This document shows, one piece after another, positions 58,134 to 64,000 of a DNA stretch of 64,000 nucleotides. Each line of letters begins with the position of its first letter. The stretch's first letter is position 1. The stretch spans positions 290,788 to 354,787 of the forward strand of contig NZ_CP156675.1 in NCBI RefSeq assembly GCF_039851965.1, read 5' to 3'. The notes under the pieces are model-generated. The model searched no databases. It worked only from the letters and a program-made list of their open reading frames with translations, and was not told the DNA's origin. The DNA comes from Pseudalkalibacillus hwajinpoensis. Its GTDB lineage: Bacteria; Bacillota; Bacilli; Bacillales; Guptibacillaceae. Position numbers and translations under genes: made by a program.

Positions 58134-59113
58134 AGCTATTTTTCCGTGATCATGTTTCTTTTTGCTGTTTGTATGTCGGACAATTATTGCTTATATTGCT
58201 GATTTTTTGGCTTGATGGCTATCGACATGGACCTACAGCTTTGTATGCATCGAGTTTAAGTCTCATACTCTTTGGTTGTTATTTAGTCGTTCGCTACATA
58301 CGAAACCAAACATTTTATAAACGACTTTCAACACCTTTAACGTCATTGAATGATTACAGTATGGAACGTCAATCTTCTCCACTACCTTACTATTTAGATC
58401 AGTTTCACGATGAACTACGCCAATACTATCTAAAAGAAATGGAAAGTTATAAATTAAAATTTGACCATCACATACAATTTCTAAATCAATGGGTGCATCA
58501 AATGAAAACGCCTCTCTCCGTGATGAACCTCATGGCACAAGAGCGAGATGATGAATTTTCTTCGTCTCTTAACGATGAGATTGAGAGGATGAAAAACGGA
58601 TTGGATATCGTTTTATATACTTCTCGACTGGATTCTTTTGAGAATGACTTTTATGTGGAATCTCTTAGTCTCTATTCTTTGATTCGAAAAACAACTTCTG
58701 TACAGAAACGATTATTCATAAGGAATCATATCTATCCGGAAATTATGATCGATTCCAAACTTTACATCCATTCAGATGAAAAATGGATATCTTTTGTTTT
58801 CACACAACTCATCACTAATGCCATTAAATACACGGTGGATAGTGGGCAGAAAATCCAATTTGAGGCCAAACAACTGAAAGATGAAATTGTTGTTTCGGTA
58901 CGTGATTATGGCGTTGGAATACCTAAAAGTGATTTACCACGTGTCTTTGATCCTTACTTTACCGGTGAAAATGGACGGTCGTTTCAAGAGTCTACAGGAA
59001 TGGGACTTTTTCTTGTTAAACAAATTCTTGATGAATTAGGACATCGTATCGAAATAGAATCTAATCTCAATCAAGGCACAATCGTTCAAATTTATTTTAA
59101 ACGAGTAACTTGA
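58130..59113 (+). CDS. bceS: BceS-like intramembrane-sensing histidine kinase
   Basis: A 327-residue kinase with only two N-terminal helices and almost no extracellular loop (about residues 10-58), the BceS plan. The phosphorylated histidine is in LNQWVHQMKTPLSVMNLM; N-box FVFTQLITNAIKY; G1 VRDYGVGIPKSDLPRVFDPYF; G2 GMGLFLVKQILDELGH. BceS kinases do not see the drug themselves but are switched by the flux of a BceAB transporter. The nearby BceB-like permease lacks the usual sensing domain, so how this kinase is switched is an open question. Confidence 0.88.
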   Translation: MKLFFRDHVSFCCLYVGQLLLILLIFWLDGYRHGPTALYASSLSLILFGCYLVVRYIRNQTFYKRLSTPLTSLNDYSMERQSSPLPYYLDQFHDELRQYYLKEMESYKLKFDHHIQFLNQWVHQMKTPLSVMNLMAQERDDEFSSSLNDEIERMKNGLDIVLYTSRLDSFENDFYVESLSLYSLIRKTTSVQKRLFIRNHIYPEIMIDSKLYIHSDEKWISFVFTQLITNAIKYTVDSGQKIQFEAKQLKDEIVVSVRDYGVGIPKSDLPRVFDPYFTGENGRSFQESTGMGLFLVKQILDELGHRIEIESNLNQGTIVQIYFKRVT

Positions 59114-59114
59114 A

Positions 59115-59128
59115 TTACAAGTTTGTAA
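59115..59128 (+). promoter_or_regulatory. BceR box upstream of bceA
   Basis: TTACA-AGTT-TGTAA is a perfect match to the BceR consensus TNACA-N4-TGTAA, directly after the bceS stop and about 75 bp before bceA. A further half-site TTGTAAG follows at 59134. Regulation of bceA by BceR is very likely. Confidence 0.75.
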
Positions 59129-59202
59129 GTGAATTGTAAGGTTAATCAATTCATCAACCGTTGTGCTAGCGTTACACTATCCTTACTTAGGAGGGGAGCT
59201 AT

Positions 59203-59970
59203 ATGCAAATTGTAGATGTAAAAGGATTGAGTAAAATTTATAGAGGAAAGGTTTCTCATTGCGCTCTAGATCGCATCAATTTTTCAATTGATGAAGGAGA
59301 ATTTGTTGGAATTATGGGTCCCTCAGGTAGTGGGAAGACGACTTTACTTAATTTATTAGCAACAATTGATATGCCATCTCATGGTACAGTTTCGATAAAC
59401 GGGAGTAATCCACATGCTATGACTCATAAAGATAAAGCACTTTTTCGAAGGAATGAACTTGGTTTTGTATTTCAGCAATTTAACCTTCTTGACACCCTGA
59501 CCGTGGAAGAAAATATTGTCTTGCCTTTGGCATTAAACGGGGTCAAATCTCAAGAAATGGACAAAGAAATTGCGCGTATTTCTCAACAACTGGGTATAGA
59601 ATCTCTTTTACATAAAAGAACCTATGAAATTTCAGGCGGACAAATGCAACGAACTGCTATCGCTCGAGCGATTATTCATAAACCCTCCTTACTTTTAGCT
59701 GATGAACCTACGGGAAATCTTGATTCAAAATCGTCCAAAGCTGTCATGGACACTCTTACTGAAATTAACCGCAGTGAAAAGACAACCACTCTTATGGTAA
59801 CGCATGATCCAGTCGTAGCAAGCTATTGCAAACGAGTCATTTTCATCAAAGATGGTAAGCTTTATAACGAAATTTATAAAGGAGATAGTCGCCCCGTGTT
59901 TTTTCAAAAAATTATTGATGTTCTTGGTCATCTGGGTGGTGATAGCTATAATTTGATGGTACCTAATTGA
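59203..59970 (+). CDS. bceA: BceA-like ABC transporter ATPase
   Basis: A 255-residue ATPase of the antimicrobial-peptide (Bce/MacB) group. Walker A GPSGSGKTTLL, Q-loop FVFQQFNLLDTLTVEENI, signature ISGGQMQRTAIARAI, Walker B LLLADEPTGNLD, H-loop MVTHDPVVASYC, and the typical ending KDGKLYNEIYKG. AGGAGGGGAGCT before ATG. Usually bceB follows at once. Here a long terminator follows, and the only BceB-like permease is the shortened one at 53338. Confidence 0.9.
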   Translation: MQIVDVKGLSKIYRGKVSHCALDRINFSIDEGEFVGIMGPSGSGKTTLLNLLATIDMPSHGTVSINGSNPHAMTHKDKALFRRNELGFVFQQFNLLDTLTVEENIVLPLALNGVKSQEMDKEIARISQQLGIESLLHKRTYEISGGQMQRTAIARAIIHKPSLLLADEPTGNLDSKSSKAVMDTLTEINRSEKTTTLMVTHDPVVASYCKRVIFIKDGKLYNEIYKGDSRPVFFQKIIDVLGHLGGDSYNLMVPN

Positions 59971-60351
59971 TCAACATACATTCCATTTTGCATAGGTTAA
60001 ACAACACAAAAAAACCGAGAGTATAAAAAACTTTCGGTTTTTTGTGTTGTTTAATTATCGATTTTTTTCTTCTGGATTCTCATTTCATAATAATCGTTAA
60101 GTGTTAAAACATTCAAAATAAAGGTAATAAATGTAATTTATCTCAGTTTAAAGACACCTCTTTATCAATATAAAGATATTCGCGACAAAATAACCGGGTC
60201 TAAGGAACTTCACTAAATACATTTTTATCCTTTATTGGTGTAATTGGTACGAAATGACAGAATAGGGCTATTTTTCTCAAAAATGTGTGTATATAATTTC
60301 AATTGTTAGGCGCCATGGTTGCTAAAACAAAATATGAGGAGGAATTTTAAA
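59971..60351. other. Region between bceA and the lantibiotic gene
   Basis: Contains the terminator 59999-60052, about 240 AT-rich bases, and the promoter of the precursor gene; TATAAT at 60292-60297 is the best -10, with a weak -35. I see no BceR box here. Confidence 0.5.
59999..60052. terminator. Long bidirectional terminator after bceA
   Basis: AAACAACACAAAAAAACCGA pairs with TCGGTTTTTTGTGTTGTTT over about 20 bp. It separates the detoxification genes from the lantibiotic operon. Confidence 0.85.
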
Positions 60352-60483
60352 ATGGAAGATTTGAAAAATGTAGTTGTCACTTTATCTGATGAGGAATTAC
60401 AAGAGGCTTCAGGTGCAGCTGGTTGTGGATGGACTTGTACAATCACTGATGACTGCCCTAATAGCGTATTTGTTTGTTGCTAA
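60352..60483 (+). CDS. lanA: Class II lantibiotic precursor peptide, mersacidin-like motif
   Basis: A 43-residue peptide after TGAGGAGGAATTTT. The leader MEDLKNVVVTLSDEELQEAS then GA ends in E-L-x-x-A-x-G-A, a double-glycine-type site cut by LanT, most likely after Ala22. The core is AGCGWTCTITDDCPNSVFVCC without break in the gene: five cysteines, three threonines and one serine. CTITDDC fits the lipid-II-binding motif C-T-x-T-x-E/D-C of mersacidin, lacticin 3147 A1 and haloduracin alpha, with aspartate for glutamate. Two neighbouring C-terminal cysteines are unusual and at most four lanthionine rings can form. No second (beta) precursor was found. Confidence 0.9.
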   Translation: MEDLKNVVVTLSDEELQEASGAAGCGWTCTITDDCPNSVFVCC

Positions 60484-60499
60484 TAACTAAAAGGTAAAT

Positions 60500-60539
60500 C
60501 AATTAAGGCAAGGGGGGATCTTCTCCTTGTCTTAATTGT
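60500..60539 (+). promoter_or_regulatory. Attenuator-like hairpin between lanA and lanM
   Basis: CAATTAAGGCAAGG pairs with CCTTGTCTTAATTG around GGGGATCTTCT, followed by TTTGTT. Such a partial terminator would give more precursor than enzyme message. Confidence 0.65.
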
Positions 60540-60602
60540 TTGTTAGAAATCATTTTATAGTTAAATTTGGTTGATACAATACTGTTTTGATCAGGGGGAA
60601 TA

Positions 60603-63600
60603 ATGATGCCTTATCAATTAGCTTTTACAGATACCGATTTCCATGCTTTGAACCGAGGCCTTTACTTACATGAACGCTTACTTGAAAAAAAGGTGGAAAT
60701 TGAGGATACCCAGGTGGAAGACTGGTTTCAGAAAACCGGATTACCGTATGATCAGGGAAAGCGTCGTTTAGCCGAAGATGGTTTAACACCTGACGATTTC
60801 AAATCCCTTTTAGCTGGAAAAGATACGCCGATTGCGAAGGAAAAAGTTAACTGGATTCAAAGCCTATCTGATATCTTTAATGGACCTCATCTTTTACAAA
60901 AGGATATTGAATTTGAAAATGAAGACGCACATAACCAGGAATTCATAACGTTTGTTCAGCCTTTTTTAAAGTTTATTAGCTTTGAAATTTCAACTACATA
61001 CAAAGAGTGGAAGAAGCAATTTAAGAATGTATCTTTCGAAGAAGCTGTCATACAAAAAAGTTTGTTAACGGCTACGAGTGAAAGTTTATTAACCCTTTCT
61101 ATGCGCGTTCTTATCTACGAATTAAATCTTATGCGCATCAAAGGTTGTTTGAATGGAGAGACGTCAGAAGAGCGTTTCAATGATTTTATTAAATCCTATA
61201 TTTCAAATGAAAAAGATATTTACATCTTATTAAACAAATACCCTGTACTAGCGAGACTAATGGTAGAAACGACAAACCGATGGAAGGTTGCTATTTGGGA
61301 ATCTATTGAACGTTTATTTAACGATATTCCTAAAATTAGAGGCGAGTTTAATGGGGATTTTTCAAAATTAAATCATATTCAAACTGGTAGTGGAGATTTA
61401 CACAGAGATGGTCGAAGTGTCCTGATTATGATATTTGATTCAGGTAAACGTCTAGTATATAAGCCTCGAACAATGTCCATCGATGTTCATTTTAATCAAT
61501 TATTGAAATGGGTGAATGGAAAAGGGAATACGCCAACGCTTCATCCTGTTAAGGTAATTGATCGTGGCCTATATGGTTGGCAAGAATATGCATGTCATGA
61601 AGAATGTGAAAATAAAAGTCAGCTTGAGCATTTTTACAAGCGTCTTGGTGGTTATATAGGGATTTTTCATATGCTACATGCTACTGATATTCATATGGAA
61701 AATATGGTTGCTTCAGGGGAGCACCCTCAATTCATTGATCTTGAATCTCTATTTCAAAATTTTAACCCTATTGATGCAAGGAATTTAACTGCACTACAAA
61801 AAACATCTGAAGAGCTAACACAATCAGTTCTTAGAACAGCAATTTTACCAGCTTCACTATTCAAATCAGGTTCTTTCCGTTCCATAGAAGTAAGTGGAAT
61901 CGGAGGGCATGCAGGTCAGAAACTTCCAAGGCCGATTTATAAATTTGCAAATAAAAAGACAGATAAAATGAGAATGTCTAAAGTTGTTGGATATCACAAA
62001 GGCGCAAATAACCGTCCTTCCTTTAATGGGGAGGAAACCTTACCAGAAAATTATCTTGAGGAAATAGTAGAAGGCTTTGAAAATATGTATCTATTACTTG
62101 AAAAATATAAAGATGAATTGGTTTCCGAGAATGGTCCCATTATGGCATTCCAGGAGGATAATGTCCGTTCAATCCTTCGCCACACTCAATCTTATTCTAC
62201 TATGCTGGAGGCATCTCTTCACCCTGATAACTTGAAAAATGGTTTAGACCGTGTACAACTTTTCGATTACCTTTGGCGTATTATTGACCTTAATGAAAAG
62301 CTTGGGAAAACCATCCCTTCTGAAACAAAAGACTTATTAAAGGGTGATATTCCATATTTTTCTTCGAAAGTGAGTTCTACTTCTGTTTGGGATAGTCGCA
62401 GCAAAGAAACATTAGGGTTTTATGATCATTCCGCACTAGACCATACGTTAGCTCGCATAAAAGCGTTTAGTAAAGAAGATTGTCAAAAACAAATTAGATA
62501 TATTCGCACCTCAATGGCAACGATGCTAAAGCGTTGGGATTTCAAAGAATACCGTAGTAATGTGGCAAAACAAGTACCAGACCCCCTTGCTACACGAGAG
62601 GATTTTTTGCAACAAGCAAAGATGATTGGCGATCAGTTAATGAAATCAGCTTTCTGGGGTGACAGTAAGGAAGATGTTAGTTGGATTGGAATAGGTGCCT
62701 CTCTTAATAACCGATGGTTATTTACTCCATTAGATGCCACTATGTATGACGGCGTTCTAGGTGTGGCGCTTTTCTATGCTTATCTGGCTGAAGTTTCTGA
62801 AGAAGAGCAATACCGGGACGTAGCTCGAGCAGCAGTAAAATCAGCATATGATTTTTTAGATCGATATGATGGACTTGGTTCTCTATCTGCATTCCATGGC
62901 TATGCTTCCGTAGCTTACGTATTTAGTCATCTGGGTGTACTGTGGAAAGACCAAACCTACTTAGACGAGGCAATAAATGCATTGCTTAAATGTGAGAAAT
63001 GGATCGATAGAGATGAAATGTTTGATTTGATAGGAGGAGTATCTGGCACATTAATAGTTGCCTTGAGACTTTATAAATTAACTGGATCAGAACAAGCTCG
63101 TTCAATTGCAGTGCAATGTGGTGATCATCTAATTCAACATGCTACTAAAAGAGACCAAGGCTATGGGTGGGTTTCTTCTATGGATGGGGAAACTGCTTTA
63201 GTAGGTTTATCTCATGGTGCAGCTGGAATAGGGTGGGCTCTAGCAGAACTGTACTCTTGTACAAAAGACGAAAAGCACCTTGAATACAGTAAGCAAGCTA
63301 TCTTATATGAACGAAGTCGTTATATTGAAGAAGAAGGAAATTGGGCAGATTTACGTTATCGCGATGAACGAAAACGACTTGGAATTACTACACCGGTTCA
63401 ATGGTGTCACGGTGCAGCAGGAATTGCTCTAGGTCGACTAATGACAATAAACCATTGGGAAGACAGTTCTATGATGGAAGAAATAGAAGTGGCTATAAAT
63501 ACAACCATTAGAGAAGGTTTTGGTGGAAGTCACTGTCAGTGCCACGGTGATTTTGGTAACTTAGAAGTTCTTCTTCTTGCTTCAGAACAATTAAGAGATT

Positions 63601-63803
63601 CGTCTTTAAAAACTAAGGCGCTTCAAATTGCTTCCTCAATTCTTGAAGAATCTCAGAGTGAAGGATGGTTTTGTGGGATACCTCAAAATGAAGAAACACC
63701 AGGTTTTATGCTTGGATTAGCTGGTGTTGGATTTGGATTGTTACGTTTTGTTGATCCGGATTTAGTTCCTTCTGTTGTAGTGCTAGGTGGACCAGTGGAA
63801 TGA
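60603..63803 (+). CDS. lanM: Class II lanthionine synthetase LanM
   Basis: A 1066-residue bifunctional enzyme. The N-terminal dehydratase is kinase-like: LHRDGRSVLIMIFDSGKRLVYKPR (about 264-288), HATDIHMENMVASGEHPQFIDLESLF (about 358-384). The C-terminal LanC-like cyclase has GLSHGAAGIGWALAEL and the zinc ligands Cys935 (QWCHGAAGIALG) and Cys980-His981 (HCQCHGDFGN). It phosphorylates and eliminates Ser/Thr of the LanA core and then closes thioether rings. RBS CAGGGGG before ATG 60603; a second ATG follows directly. Overlaps lanT by four bases. Confidence 0.95.
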   Translation: MMPYQLAFTDTDFHALNRGLYLHERLLEKKVEIEDTQVEDWFQKTGLPYDQGKRRLAEDGLTPDDFKSLLAGKDTPIAKEKVNWIQSLSDIFNGPHLLQKDIEFENEDAHNQEFITFVQPFLKFISFEISTTYKEWKKQFKNVSFEEAVIQKSLLTATSESLLTLSMRVLIYELNLMRIKGCLNGETSEERFNDFIKSYISNEKDIYILLNKYPVLARLMVETTNRWKVAIWESIERLFNDIPKIRGEFNGDFSKLNHIQTGSGDLHRDGRSVLIMIFDSGKRLVYKPRTMSIDVHFNQLLKWVNGKGNTPTLHPVKVIDRGLYGWQEYACHEECENKSQLEHFYKRLGGYIGIFHMLHATDIHMENMVASGEHPQFIDLESLFQNFNPIDARNLTALQKTSEELTQSVLRTAILPASLFKSGSFRSIEVSGIGGHAGQKLPRPIYKFANKKTDKMRMSKVVGYHKGANNRPSFNGEETLPENYLEEIVEGFENMYLLLEKYKDELVSENGPIMAFQEDNVRSILRHTQSYSTMLEASLHPDNLKNGLDRVQLFDYLWRIIDLNEKLGKTIPSETKDLLKGDIPYFSSKVSSTSVWDSRSKETLGFYDHSALDHTLARIKAFSKEDCQKQIRYIRTSMATMLKRWDFKEYRSNVAKQVPDPLATREDFLQQAKMIGDQLMKSAFWGDSKEDVSWIGIGASLNNRWLFTPLDATMYDGVLGVALFYAYLAEVSEEEQYRDVARAAVKSAYDFLDRYDGLGSLSAFHGYASVAYVFSHLGVLWKDQTYLDEAINALLKCEKWIDRDEMFDLIGGVSGTLIVALRLYKLTGSEQARSIAVQCGDHLIQHATKRDQGYGWVSSMDGETALVGLSHGAAGIGWALAELYSCTKDEKHLEYSKQAILYERSRYIEEEGNWADLRYRDERKRLGITTPVQWCHGAAGIALGRLMTINHWEDSSMMEEIEVAINTTIREGFGGSHCQCHGDFGNLEVLLLASEQLRDSSLKTKALQIASSILEESQSEGWFCGIPQNEETPGFMLGLAGVGFGLLRFVDPDLVPSVVVLGGPVE

Positions 63804-64000
63804 CCTCCACTCGTTTTCGTGTTCCTTTTGTAGAGCAAATGGAACAATCAGAATGTGGCCTCTGTTGTTTGTCTATGATTCTTTCATATTACAAAAGTGA
63901 GTATACCTTATGGGAGTTGCGCAATAGCTGGGGGGGCGGACGAGAAGGGATTAATCTTCTTATTATTAAGAAAATCGCTGAGTCCCTTCATTTAACAGCT
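63800..64000 (+). CDS. lanT: LanT peptidase-ABC transporter, N-terminal part (window edge)
   Basis: The first 67 residues: RFRVPFVEQMEQSECGLCCLSMILSYY is the C39 cysteine-peptidase motif (catalytic Cys in E-C-G-x-x-C), then YTLWELRNSWGGGREGINLLII. C39-ABC transporters cut the leader after the double-glycine-type site and export the peptide. ATG lies in the lanM stop (ATGA). The gene continues past base 64000. Confidence 0.9.
   Translation, partial: MTSTRFRVPFVEQMEQSECGLCCLSMILSYYKSEYTLWELRNSWGGGREGINLLIIKKIAESLHLTA

Noticed and set aside
1..64000. CRISPR arrays, rRNA and tRNA genes
   Set aside because: I looked for regularly spaced short repeats and for conserved rRNA/tRNA segments such as GGTTCGA(A/T)TCC with CCA ends and found none convincing.

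Overview
The window looks like a chromosomal accessory region of a low-GC, Gram-positive Bacillaceae bacterium (a Bacillus/Halobacillus-type genome; genus not resolved). Indicators are strong AGGAGG-type ribosome binding sites, many TTG/GTG starts, an AbrB-type transition-state regulator, PadR, DeoR and LysR regulators, a CcpA cre site, and BceRS/BceA and LanFEG systems. No rRNA, tRNA or CRISPR array was seen.

Layout. 1-9.1 kb: a partial DUF2254 membrane protein; a radC gene inside what looks like an insertion into a structured repeat; a DUF1569 protein, an MFS transporter, an MBL hydrolase with a divergent Lrp/AsnC regulator, a PadR/DUF2812 pair, and a decayed HepT/MntA copy. 9.3-16.5 kb: a polyol (tetritol) catabolic cluster: broken SDR dehydrogenase, Zn-dependent erythritol/threitol-type dehydrogenase, polyol MFS permease, RpiB-type isomerase, split dihydroxyacetone-kinase-type kinase (DhaK+DhaL), GlpX-type bisphosphatase and a DeoR repressor. 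Two promoters carry helically phased CGAAA repeats. 16.5-18.2 kb is decayed DNA.

18.3-30.2 kb holds the most unusual system: a divergent LysR regulator and a tightly packed operon for amino-group carrier protein (AmCP/LysW) biosynthesis. It encodes the carrier, a LysX ligase, a truncated DegT-like protein, a full DegT aminotransferase, a LysY reductase, a LysZ-LysK fusion, a two-subunit transketolase and an ATP-grasp ligase, followed by an MFS exporter and an FMN reductase. The gene content matches the machinery known from Streptomyces (vazabitide-type) for building 2,6-diamino-5,7-dihydroxyheptanoic acid on the carrier, so this is probably a Bacillaceae secondary-metabolite cluster rather than lysine or arginine biosynthesis. 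A NAD-dependent epimerase and an orphan type II thioesterase follow, then an intact IS21-family element (32.5-35.0 kb).

35-45 kb is a patchwork of small membrane-protein genes, pseudogenes and dispersed intergenic repeats, including three copies of a ~180-bp element and a modular repeat family. 45.6-50.6 kb carries an Agr-like GHKL kinase/LytTR regulator pair divergent from an ABC transporter operon. 51.3-52.0 kb carries an intact HepT/MntA-type toxin-antitoxin pair.

53-64 kb is a class II lantibiotic locus. On the minus strand lie lanF-lanE-lanG and a BceB-like permease lacking the usual large extracellular loop. On the plus strand lie a BceRS-type two-component system, a BceA-type ATPase, a 43-residue precursor with a mersacidin-type CTITDDC motif, lanM, and the start of lanT, which the window edge cuts. 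BceR-type palindromes precede bceA and lie upstream of lanF, which suggests one regulon for immunity and peptide detoxification.
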